Shown here in pieces: positions 36,240 through 44,745 of a stretch of 64,000 nt of DNA; position 1 is the stretch's first letter, and each line of letters opens with the position of its first letter. Below the pieces are notes generated by a model. It saw nothing but the letters and a program-made list of their open reading frames with translations, did no database searches and had not been told where the DNA came from. The stretch spans positions 40,343 to 104,342 of the forward strand of contig DASPKX010000094.1 of the NCBI GenBank assembly GCA_035627835.1, in the 5' to 3' direction. The position numbers and the translations under genes are program-made. The DNA is from DASPKX01 sp035627835 (lineage in GTDB: Bacteria; Verrucomicrobiota; Verrucomicrobiia; Limisphaerales; SXQI01).

Positions 36240-38480
36240 ATGCGAATCACGTTTCAAACCAAGATTCTGCTGCCGGTCGTAACGCTGCTCATCATTTTGA
36301 TGGGCATCACGACCTGGGCCATTGGTCAGCGTGTCACCCGCCAGTTCGAGTCGGATGCCCAGGAGCGTTTGGCCACGGCGAACAAGGTATTCAAGCGCTT
36401 CCAAACAATTCATCAGGAGAACCTCCTTTCCCGCTATCGCAACCTGGCCACTGAACCGCGGGTCAAAGCCATCTCCACCCTGGACGATCGGCCAACGCTC
36501 CAAAAGTTCTTCGCTGATTTCCTAAAGGATCTCGATGCACAACGGCTTGGGGCCGACGCGATCATCTTCACCTCACTGCAGAGTGACATTCAGGCAAGCT
36601 CCGCCCTGCATCCGCAAACCGATCTAGCGGAATTAGCATCGCGCATTTCAACCTCTGTGAAGAAAGCGAGCGAAACCCGCGCCCCTGCGCAAGGGATCGT
36701 TTCGGTTCGGCAGCGGTTGTATCATCTTGTTTCCGTGCCTGTGGAAGTCAGCGGCCACATCAACGCCGTTCTGAGCTACGCAAATGAACTCGGCCAGACC
36801 GTCGCAAACGACATTCGCCAGATAACCGGCAGTGACATTGCGTTTCTTGCTGATGGCAAAATCGCTCTCTCCACCCTCTCTCAGGAAGCCAAGGTCAAAG
36901 CCTTGCGCGAGGAGGTGAAGCAGCTTGGGCACAACGGGCGCGTTGACACACAAGGCGAGCGCATAGTGCTGGCAGGCGAGCATTTCTTTTGGCGCGCGAG
37001 CGTTCTGGACGCGGGCCACGGTGAAGGAAATCTCGGCTACGTGCTGCTCTCCTCATATGAGCAACCGTATCAACTACTGCGCGCCACCCAGAACACATTG
37101 ATGTGGGCCAGTGTCTGTGGCGCTGGCTTGGCTGCGCTTGTGCTTTGGGTGTTAATTCGAAAGGTCACGCAGCCTATCCGTGATTTGCGTGATGGCGCGG
37201 AGGCGGTCGGGCGAGGCGACTTTAGCAGGCGCGTGCCCGTTTCCACCAATGATGAGTTGGGCGATACCGCTCGCACCTTCAACCAGATGACCGAGAATTT
37301 GACTGCGTCCCGCAATCAACTTGAAGAGACAGTCAAAAAACTTCAAACCACGCGCGCCCAGTTGGTGCAGAGCGAGAAGCTCTCAATCATAGGCGAGTTC
37401 GTGGCGGGAGTTGCACATGAGCTTAATAATCCTCTCACCGGAGTGGTTGGCTACGCGCAGCTTTTGAACGACGCCGAGGTTGATGTTGCGACCCAGAAGA
37501 CCTACTCCCGGCGCATTGTGCAAAGCGCCATGCGTTGCCAGCGGATCGTGCAGAACCTGTTGAGCTTTTCACGCCAGCATCCTCCAGAGCGTCGCCCCGT
37601 CAGCCTTAACGACGTGCTGGAATCGGTCGTTGATCTGCTTCAATACGAGCTGCGCACCAGCAACATCGATGTCACCAAAAACTTTGATCCTGCGCTTCCG
37701 CGGGTCTCTGCAGACAGCCATCAGCTGCAGCAGGTCTTTTTAAACATCATCAACAATGCTCGCCACGCCATGGAGGGCAGGCCAAATGCAGCCATTGTTA
37801 TCACCACCTCGAAAGTTGGTGAAAAGTTGCGGGTTGCTTTCCAGGACAACGGTCCAGGAATCGCGCCCGAAAATCTTTCACGCATCTTCGACCCCTTTTT
37901 CACCACGAAGGAGGTCGGCAAAGGAACCGGCCTGGGTCTCAGCCTCAGCTACGGCATCATCCAGGAGCATGGCGGAAGCATCCGCGCGCTGAGCAAGCCG
38001 GGCGAAGGCGCCACCTTCATTATTGAGCTGCCTGTGACCCCCGTGGCTCTCGAAACTGAAAGGCCCGCGCAGTCCGCGCCAAAGCCTTCCCTCAAAAGCG
38101 CGGTCACAAGGCGCCTGCTGGCCATTGACGATGAGGAGCACATTCTCCAACTCACTCGGGAGATCCTGGAAGCAGAGGGCTACCGCGTGGACACTGCGTC
38201 CGATGGCGAAGCCGCTCTGAAGCGCCTCGCCCAACAGCGTTACGACTTGATTCTCTGCGATTTCAAAATGCCAGGCCTTGGCGGCAAAGAGTTCTACGAG
38301 CAAATGCTGGCCACTGACGCTAAAAACGCCGAGCGGGTGATATTCATGACGGGCGATGTGGTCAACGCCTCAACCGACATCTTTTTGAAGAAACATCAGA
38401 AACGCTGTTTGGCGAAGCCATTCTCCCCCGCCCAACTCAAGGAAGCTCTCGCTGATCCGCAGCCTCCGGCGCAACCATAG
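36240..38480 (+). CDS. Hybrid sensor histidine kinase (sensor-HAMP-HisKA-HATPase-REC)
   Basis: A 746-residue kinase. TM1 (about 8-28) and TM2 (about 285-305) flank a 250-residue periplasmic Cache-like sensor. HAMP follows (VTQPIRDLRDGAEAVGRGDF), then the H-box FVAGVAHELNNPLTGVVGYA, N-box FLNIINNARHAMEG and G-boxes DNGPGIAPENLSRIFDPFFT and KGTGLGLSLSYGI. A C-terminal receiver has LLAIDDEEHILQL and phospho-acceptor Asp in LILCDFKMPG. No separate regulator is adjacent, so output may be through a phosphotransfer partner elsewhere. ATG 36240 (MRITFQTKILL) is chosen. Confidence 0.9.
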   Translation: MRITFQTKILLPVVTLLIILMGITTWAIGQRVTRQFESDAQERLATANKVFKRFQTIHQENLLSRYRNLATEPRVKAISTLDDRPTLQKFFADFLKDLDAQRLGADAIIFTSLQSDIQASSALHPQTDLAELASRISTSVKKASETRAPAQGIVSVRQRLYHLVSVPVEVSGHINAVLSYANELGQTVANDIRQITGSDIAFLADGKIALSTLSQEAKVKALREEVKQLGHNGRVDTQGERIVLAGEHFFWRASVLDAGHGEGNLGYVLLSSYEQPYQLLRATQNTLMWASVCGAGLAALVLWVLIRKVTQPIRDLRDGAEAVGRGDFSRRVPVSTNDELGDTARTFNQMTENLTASRNQLEETVKKLQTTRAQLVQSEKLSIIGEFVAGVAHELNNPLTGVVGYAQLLNDAEVDVATQKTYSRRIVQSAMRCQRIVQNLLSFSRQHPPERRPVSLNDVLESVVDLLQYELRTSNIDVTKNFDPALPRVSADSHQLQQVFLNIINNARHAMEGRPNAAIVITTSKVGEKLRVAFQDNGPGIAPENLSRIFDPFFTTKEVGKGTGLGLSLSYGIIQEHGGSIRALSKPGEGATFIIELPVTPVALETERPAQSAPKPSLKSAVTRRLLAIDDEEHILQLTREILEAEGYRVDTASDGEAALKRLAQQRYDLILCDFKMPGLGGKEFYEQMLATDAKNAERVIFMTGDVVNASTDIFLKKHQKRCLAKPFSPAQLKEALADPQPPAQP

Positions 38481-38486
38481 CCGCTC

Positions 38487-40019
38487 CTAGTCCTTGAAGC
38501 GCCAGTCGGGCTTTCCTTCGTAAGCCATCGTCTCTTTTACCAACTGGAGAAGGTTCGCGTCGTACCTTTCAAGCATCTCTGTCGTGGCGATCGGATGAGT
38601 GGCGTCCACGGGCGTGGCGAGTTGCCCTGCCGCATCGAAATAAGCCAGAACCCCCTCGGTCCAATACGCATTGGGACTCGCCGCTCCAGGGCATCCTTTC
38701 CACTTTCCACCCGACGTTGCCGCTGCATGCAACTGCTCCACCTTGGCGCCAAATCGCGAATCCAGGCGCTCCACCCGAAGTTCATACTGTTGCACCGCGT
38801 TGCCGCGCCGTTCCCAATTCGGATCGACAGAACGATGAGCTGTCATTTGAAAAGAAGCCCTGGCAAACAATCCAATCACATGGGAACGCCCATTCACCTG
38901 CAGGAGTTCTTCGCCCACGACCAGCAGCTTGCTCGCTGAATCGTAATCTTTGATGCGCGCCAAAAGGTCAACATTCGTTTCCCCTTTAAGCTCTGGCAGA
39001 TCGGCCATTCGATCTTCCGGTCCAAGAACAACCAGCTTTGCGCCATCGTTGATAAGGGCTTTCAGAATATCGTGCCGGTACGCGAACATTTTGCGAATCG
39101 TATCGTTCGCGGAAAGCAAGGACTCCTCGCTCGCGGATTTGCTCACGACCGGGAATTCGCGAGCCCAGGTAAACTTCTGGTAATGCGCATCGATCTGAAG
39201 CCGCGCGGGGGGCGTTGTCACGTTTGGCAGTTTTTGCAGCCAAGAATAGCGCCAATCCTGATGTGGCTTGAGGTTGAAAGTCTCGTGCACCAACGCATAA
39301 GTCTCCGGGTCGTATTCCTTCAACTGCTCACGTGTGCCGATGGGGCCATGGTTCCAGTTGTTCACCCGATTACAGTCGAAGTACGATTGCGCCGCCTCCG
39401 CCCAGAACTCCGCCGCATTTCCCGCCGCGTAGGTGTTCTTCCACAAACCTTTGGCGAGCGCTTTCCGATACGCTTCATCGAGGCGCGTGCGCCAGGTCTT
39501 ATCAATGGATGCCAGGGTGGAATCAATCGTGTGGCAAAACTCGTGCACACCGATGCTCTCGTCGTCGTAGCGATCCAACGGGAGTGACAGCACGTTCTCC
39601 TCGCCGAAGCTCGTCGGCCTCCCGCCCGTTCCACGCACGCGCTCATTCTGGAATGCCGGGTTTGGATGATCGCTATATTCCGGCATGTCCGTGTAAACCT
39701 GGTCTTTGCCGATGATGATCAAATACATGCGATTGCTGACCATCGCCTGAAGGATATCGCGCCTGCCAGCGAGCAAATTGGTCACGATTTCCTGTGTGCG
39801 GTGCAAAGCCTTATCATCGACTTCCGCAGCCGCAGCCACGGGCAAACCATCAACGGACAAGTGCTTGGTGTAAAACTTGCGCGCTGACTCTCTATGTTTC
39901 GCTGGGACTAAATCAAAGAACGTGTCCGGCGGACGAGTCACCGATGAGGCCTGGCTCTCAACGAATGTCGAAAGCAAGACGAGACACGCAAGGCAAACGG
40001 CACGGCTAAGGATTCGCAT
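38487..40019 (-). CDS. Exported metallopeptidase-like protein with internal duplication
   Basis: A 510-residue protein with a signal peptide (about 1-22). The N-terminal half contains the zinc motif HEFCH in IGVHEFCHTIDS, with a later Glu in AAEFWAEAAQSYFDCNRVN. The C-terminal half repeats the layout: RRDILQAMVSNRMYLIIIGK against YRHDILKALINDGAKLVVLG, and EFWAEAAQSYFD against AYWTEGVLAYFD. Its HExxH is missing (FQMTAHRS instead). So one domain appears active and one degenerate. I do not recognise the family. ATG 40019 is chosen. The gene is convergent with the hybrid kinase. Confidence 0.65.
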   Translation of the reverse strand: MRILSRAVCLACLVLLSTFVESQASSVTRPPDTFFDLVPAKHRESARKFYTKHLSVDGLPVAAAAEVDDKALHRTQEIVTNLLAGRRDILQAMVSNRMYLIIIGKDQVYTDMPEYSDHPNPAFQNERVRGTGGRPTSFGEENVLSLPLDRYDDESIGVHEFCHTIDSTLASIDKTWRTRLDEAYRKALAKGLWKNTYAAGNAAEFWAEAAQSYFDCNRVNNWNHGPIGTREQLKEYDPETYALVHETFNLKPHQDWRYSWLQKLPNVTTPPARLQIDAHYQKFTWAREFPVVSKSASEESLLSANDTIRKMFAYRHDILKALINDGAKLVVLGPEDRMADLPELKGETNVDLLARIKDYDSASKLLVVGEELLQVNGRSHVIGLFARASFQMTAHRSVDPNWERRGNAVQQYELRVERLDSRFGAKVEQLHAAATSGGKWKGCPGAASPNAYWTEGVLAYFDAAGQLATPVDATHPIATTEMLERYDANLLQLVKETMAYEGKPDWRFKD

Positions 40020-40085
40020 GGGAGTTCGCCAATCGTAAGCCCTCACGACCGCGCCGCCAATGAGCTTTCGCGTTTCGCGCTGAAA

Positions 40086-41939
40086 CTATTGCTGCATTTC
40101 GATGCGGTAAAATCGTTGGCCGCTCGCCGCAGGCTCAACAAATTCTCCAACACCGTTAGCAAACGTGAGGTCGCTCGCAACAACCTCAAAGCCGATGCTG
40201 AGATCAGCCGTCGCAAGCACGCGATAACTCCGGCCCGGCAGCGAAGCCCAGTGCAACCGAATAGTGTCAGGCTGCACGCTGATTTGCACCGCGCCAACGG
40301 AATCGGCCACTACCATCCACGCCTCGCCAGACGCTCGCAAACCCGGCGTGAACCCCGCTGCTCCGGCTGCGTTCTGTGGAACAAAGGCTCCATCACGGTC
40401 GGGGACGCGCGAAAGCGAGCCCGTGCTCGGCAGGCCCGTGTATTGCACACGCAGGATCAGCTCGTTTTGCGCGTTGCGCACGGAAATGGTGTCTCCGCCG
40501 CTGTTGTTCAAACCAAACCCAAGCTCGCCCCCGTGGCTGGTGGGCATCACCAGAACGCCCGCAGGCAAAACCGGTTCGAGCCCTGTTAACGGCCCGCCGT
40601 AAACCACAGCCGCCTGCGCAGCCTGAAGAATCGTGCCTGGTGAAAAAAGATGCCGGATCTGAAGCGTGTCTCCTATCGTCCAGCCGCTCAGGTCCACAGC
40701 CGAACTCCCGAAGTTCACCAACTCAACATATTCATCCTGCGACGTTGCCGGAGGACGCTCCGCGCGATTCAGCGGATTCGGGTAAGCGACGCTAGGCGGC
40801 GCCGGGTTGGCGAGAAATTCAGTAAGCACAATCCCTTGCTCCACCGGCGAAGGAATGTAAACACGCCAGCTCGCGAGATTCGTCGCATGCGCTGTGGCCG
40901 CCTCCAATGTGATGACTTTGGCTGTGCCTGAATGCACAGGCGCTGCGGTGAATTCCACCGCTCCCGACAGCTCCGTCCCTTCGGCGCGAGGCAGTTGCCA
41001 CACAACATCTACAGGCGCGCCTGGACCCGGCCTCAGCGTGAACGGCACGTTCTCCAGATGCTTCCCTGAAAACTCGATCCTTAAGGTTTCACCCGGCAGC
41101 AGCGCCGTCTCTGTGAATGTGTTTGTCGGCTGAATTCCCGGACGCACCAGGTTGCTCAGGATGTTGGTGAACGCAACCAACGGCGGCTTGTGCTCCGCCG
41201 CCACGAGATGCTCCAGGCGGGTGGGAAAGATTTGGTAGCCACTGTCATAAGGGCTCGACGAGTCGAATTGCCCCATCACACCGAAGATGGTCACCAGGTC
41301 TTTGGGTTTCGGTTGCCCTGCCAATGGCGAGCGGCGATCCACCCGCATCGCTCCAATCGAGCCAGAGGCGCTCTCCATGAAAAAGACCGTTTCCCCTGAG
41401 CGGTTGAACGTCGTTCCAGAAGGATCAAGGTAAACATTCGAAACCACCACGAACGACCCTTCCAGCAACTCGAACTGCGTCGGCGTCGAGCGCAGATCCA
41501 ATAACTTCGGAGTCGGCAGCGGCGCACCCGCCGGATCCAAAATCGTAACCTCCGTCGAAGGGTCAGTGCCGTTCGGCACCAACTCCGTCAGCCCGTTGAA
41601 TTGCGCGAGCCGCGCCGTCACTCGCACCATGTCTCCTGCCGCAGGCGCAAAGGCCGCGTTCCGCCAAAACACCGGCATCCCCCCGCTGCTATCCTGAATG
41701 TAAAACAGGAACGAAGGCGCATCCGCCAGGTTCACAAATGTTGTGACGACTCCCTCAACCGAGTAATACGTGACAGGATCCTCCAGCGCGTAAGTCTCGG
41801 CCGTGTGCAGCGTGCGAAGATGCGCAATGTTCGTCTGCACGACCTCCTGGGCGCGTATGGGCAGGGGAAAGCCGAAGAGCGCCAGCACAAGAAGAGCTAG
41901 CCAATACTTACCGAGCCTGCATGAGCGCTTCGATTTCAT
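40086..41939 (-). CDS. Exported lamin-tail-domain protein
   Basis: A 617-residue protein with a signal peptide (about 1-30, PLPIRAQ). Residues about 35-215 form two OB-like beta domains (SVEGVVTTFVNLADAPSFLF, LVTIFGVMGQFDSSS). The LTD domain is at about 370-490: IVLTEFLANPAP, DEYVELVNFGSSAVDLSGWT and GDTISVRNAQNELI. The end is beta-rich (SLPGRSYRVLATADLS), as in many exported verrucomicrobial proteins. The start overlaps the aminopeptidase gene's end by 32 bases, so the two are translationally linked. A role on the cell surface is inferred. Confidence 0.75.
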   Translation of the reverse strand: MKSKRSCRLGKYWLALLVLALFGFPLPIRAQEVVQTNIAHLRTLHTAETYALEDPVTYYSVEGVVTTFVNLADAPSFLFYIQDSSGGMPVFWRNAAFAPAAGDMVRVTARLAQFNGLTELVPNGTDPSTEVTILDPAGAPLPTPKLLDLRSTPTQFELLEGSFVVVSNVYLDPSGTTFNRSGETVFFMESASGSIGAMRVDRRSPLAGQPKPKDLVTIFGVMGQFDSSSPYDSGYQIFPTRLEHLVAAEHKPPLVAFTNILSNLVRPGIQPTNTFTETALLPGETLRIEFSGKHLENVPFTLRPGPGAPVDVVWQLPRAEGTELSGAVEFTAAPVHSGTAKVITLEAATAHATNLASWRVYIPSPVEQGIVLTEFLANPAPPSVAYPNPLNRAERPPATSQDEYVELVNFGSSAVDLSGWTIGDTLQIRHLFSPGTILQAAQAAVVYGGPLTGLEPVLPAGVLVMPTSHGGELGFGLNNSGGDTISVRNAQNELILRVQYTGLPSTGSLSRVPDRDGAFVPQNAAGAAGFTPGLRASGEAWMVVADSVGAVQISVQPDTIRLHWASLPGRSYRVLATADLSIGFEVVASDLTFANGVGEFVEPAASGQRFYRIEMQQ

Positions 41940-43197
41940 CAGCTTCAATGGGGATGCCTGCCATCAAATCAGTGTTCGATTTCTCGCCAATCAAAACGTC
42001 ATTCTCCAGGCGCACACCAAACCCTTCTTCAGGGATGTAGATGCCGGGCTCCACCGTCATCACCCAACCAGCCTGCATCGGTTCCGTAACCAATCCGAGA
42101 TCATGCACATCAAGCCCCAGAGGGTGCCCCACACCATGCATGAAATACTTCTTCACCGCAGGCTGATCGGGATGCTGGTTCCGGACATCCGCGATCTTCA
42201 GCAGCCCAAGCTTAAGGCATTCCTCCTCGATCATCCTCTGCGCTTCCTCCTGCCACTGCTTCCAGCGCTTGCCCGGCTGGAGCCCCGCGATGCACCCGCG
42301 CAACACACGCAGCACAGCGTTGTAAACTTCCTTCTGCCTCGGCGTGAATTTGCCATTCACCGGAATTGTCCGCGTCAGGTCGGAATTATAATTCGCGTAG
42401 CTTGCAGCCACATCAAGCAACAGTAAGTCCCCATCCTTGCACTCCGCTTCGTTGGTGATGTAGTGCAGCACGCACGAACTCCGGCCGCTCGCGATGATTG
42501 GGTTATACGCAAAGCGCGCGCGGTTGCGGATAAACTCATGCGCAAACTCCGCCTCCACTTCCATTTCCCCCACTCCGGGCTTCACCATCTTCAACACGCG
42601 CTCAAACCCGCGCCCTGTGATGTCACACGCTTTTTGGATCAACTCCACTTCAAGCGGCGACTTCACCACTCGGAGCTTGTGCAACTCCCGCGCCAGCCGC
42701 CGATAATCGTGCAACGGATATTTGCGAATTGTCTCCGCAACGAACCGCGCCTCACGCGTCTCGACCGTGACCACCGCGCGCTTATGTTCGTTTGTGTTCA
42801 GATACACATGCTCGCATTCGCACATCAACCGGTGGAACAGCCTCGGAAACTCGGAAAGCCAATGCACCTGCTGAATGCCACTGATCGCGCGCGCTTCATC
42901 CTTCGTCAACTTGTGGCCTTCCCAGGTCTCCATCTCCGGGTTTGCCTCGCGCAAAAACAGCAGCTCCCGATGCTTCTCGTCATCCGCTTGCGGGTAGAGC
43001 ACCAGCAAGCTTTCCTCCTGCTCGATGCCGGTCAGGTAAAACAGATCGGTGTTGGGAACCATCGTCAACGACCCATCCGCGTTCGTCGGGAGAACGTCGT
43101 TCGCGTTCACTACCGCGAGCGAATTAGGCATCAGCAAAGAGGCGAGCCGTTGGCGGTTCTCGACAAAGAGCTTCGGGTCAATCGGCAGATGACGCAT
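41908..43197 (-). CDS. pepP: Xaa-Pro aminopeptidase (M24B, aminopeptidase P-like)
   Basis: A 429-residue cytoplasmic metallopeptidase that removes an N-terminal residue preceding proline. The N-terminal AMP_N domain has NTDLFYLTGIEQEESLLVLY. The pita-bread catalytic part carries the dinuclear metal ligands: Asp in LLLLDVAASYANYNSDLTRT, His in YFMHGVGHPLGLDVHD, and Glu in MTVEPGIYIPEEGFGVRLEN. All residues are present. It heads a minus-strand pair with the lamin-tail gene, which begins before its stop. Confidence 0.9.
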   Translation of the reverse strand: MRHLPIDPKLFVENRQRLASLLMPNSLAVVNANDVLPTNADGSLTMVPNTDLFYLTGIEQEESLLVLYPQADDEKHRELLFLREANPEMETWEGHKLTKDEARAISGIQQVHWLSEFPRLFHRLMCECEHVYLNTNEHKRAVVTVETREARFVAETIRKYPLHDYRRLARELHKLRVVKSPLEVELIQKACDITGRGFERVLKMVKPGVGEMEVEAEFAHEFIRNRARFAYNPIIASGRSSCVLHYITNEAECKDGDLLLLDVAASYANYNSDLTRTIPVNGKFTPRQKEVYNAVLRVLRGCIAGLQPGKRWKQWQEEAQRMIEEECLKLGLLKIADVRNQHPDQPAVKKYFMHGVGHPLGLDVHDLGLVTEPMQAGWVMTVEPGIYIPEEGFGVRLENDVLIGEKSNTDLMAGIPIEADEIEALMQAR

Positions 43198-43250
43198 GGC
43201 GGCTGAATAATGTCAGAGCTTCCCGCCTCGGCAATCGGAATGCGCCTGCC

Positions 43251-44744
43251 TCACGGCTTCAAGGTCAGCCGCGATTCAGGAACGTAATTCAGCGTGTAAT
43301 ACGCGGCGGGATGCAGCAGCGGCTCCTTTTGCGCTGAGCGAATGCCGTTCAGATGCAGCTCGTGAACATGGCCTTCCTGCAAACCCTCGATGGTTAAGCG
43401 CACTCCTTTGCCATCCGCATGCGCCACCGCCTTGGTGATTTTGGGCGTGGTGCGATCCACCTCCGGGCTGCCGTAAGCTGCCTGGTAAATGTAGGTGTAA
43501 GTTTCGATCTTGTATGAAGCAACGTTCTCCGCCGTCGCGCGATCCAGCGGTTGCGTGAACATCAGCTCAAAGCCATCCGGCTTCGCGCGCATCTCGTGGA
43601 TCTCGAATGGAACCTCCCCAGTCCAAACCAACCGCTCCAATGCGAATGGCTTCCCGCCGCGCGAACCCCAGCCACGATCCGTGCCTCCAACGAACAATGA
43701 ACCGTCCGGCGCAAACTCCAGCGAAAGCGACCCCGATCCAAATCCTTCACGGAATGGAAAGAGCGCACCTTGGTAACGGCCATTCACCTTCTCTAAAAAC
43801 ACGCGCATCACCGTGCTGTGCGTTTGGTCTCCCACGAACAGTTGATTGGTGAAAGCGCCAAACTTCCCGCCCGTCACGTCACATGCGATGCCGCTCGCGG
43901 ACTGCCCCATCTTGTTGTACGGAAACAAAATCGCGGTTGGAATCAGCTGAGGAATGCGCTTGGCTTCCAAATGCATTCGCCCGCTGCTCTTGGGCTCTTC
44001 AGGAATCGGTCGCGGGGTTCCCGGTAGTTTGTACCATTTATTCCCCATTGGGTTCCCCATAAACCCACCGGGGACCAGATGCTTCAACCCCGAAGTGCCA
44101 TTCCAAGGCCCCTGGTTATCCGTGTAAAACATGTCGCCCGCTGCATTCATCCCGATGCCGCCTGGCGAGCGGATGCCGCTGGCAGTCGGAATCACCTTTC
44201 CATCGGGGGTGACGCGCAAACACCAGCCGCGATACTCGACCTCACTCGTGAAAGATCCCGTCAGGCACAGAACAACCCACAGGTTTCCCTCCGCATCAAA
44301 CTTCGAGCTAAAGGCGTACTCATGATAATCCCCGCTCAATCCCCACCCATCAGCGACCGTCTCAAATACATCGGCGCGATCATCCCCGTTCGTGTCCTTC
44401 AAGCGCGTGATCTCACCGCGCTGCATGCAGTAAAGCCACCCATCCTTGTAAGCCAACCCGAGCGCCTCATGCAGGCCATGGGCGAACAGCGTGTAGCGCG
44501 CATTCTTCGGCGGATTTTCGAAAGCATTCGAAATCAGATAAATGTCACCGAGCCGGGTGCAGACAGCGATGCGTCCATCGGGCAGCGGCTGGATTCCGCC
44601 GGCCTCAAGCACAACCCCTTCCGGGATCGGCAAGGTCAACAGCTTGTAGTACTTTCTCTCCAGCTCGCCCTGAGTGGCGGCTGGTGAATTGAACGCCGCG
44701 CAACAGCCCAGCAAAACCGCGAGTATAAATTTCAAAGCGCTCAT
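43251..44744 (-). CDS. Exported six-bladed propeller, sorbosone/glucose dehydrogenase-like
   Basis: A 497-residue protein with a signal peptide (about 1-22). A beta-propeller region is visible in GGIQPLPDGRIAVCTRLGDI, GLAYKDGWLYCMQRGEITRL, SGIRSPGGIGMNAAGDMFYT, DNQGPWNGTSGLKHL and LEFAPDGSLFVGG. This resembles PQQ-type sugar dehydrogenase propellers and their PVC relatives often encoded beside cytochromes. The C-terminal 100 residues are a separate beta domain. It starts one base after the multihaem cytochrome stop, implying a redox pair in which the propeller oxidises a substrate and the cytochrome accepts electrons. Confidence 0.8.
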   Translation of the reverse strand: MSALKFILAVLLGCCAAFNSPAATQGELERKYYKLLTLPIPEGVVLEAGGIQPLPDGRIAVCTRLGDIYLISNAFENPPKNARYTLFAHGLHEALGLAYKDGWLYCMQRGEITRLKDTNGDDRADVFETVADGWGLSGDYHEYAFSSKFDAEGNLWVVLCLTGSFTSEVEYRGWCLRVTPDGKVIPTASGIRSPGGIGMNAAGDMFYTDNQGPWNGTSGLKHLVPGGFMGNPMGNKWYKLPGTPRPIPEEPKSSGRMHLEAKRIPQLIPTAILFPYNKMGQSASGIACDVTGGKFGAFTNQLFVGDQTHSTVMRVFLEKVNGRYQGALFPFREGFGSGSLSLEFAPDGSLFVGGTDRGWGSRGGKPFALERLVWTGEVPFEIHEMRAKPDGFELMFTQPLDRATAENVASYKIETYTYIYQAAYGSPEVDRTTPKITKAVAHADGKGVRLTIEGLQEGHVHELHLNGIRSAQKEPLLHPAAYYTLNYVPESRLTLKP

Positions 44745-44745
44745 G

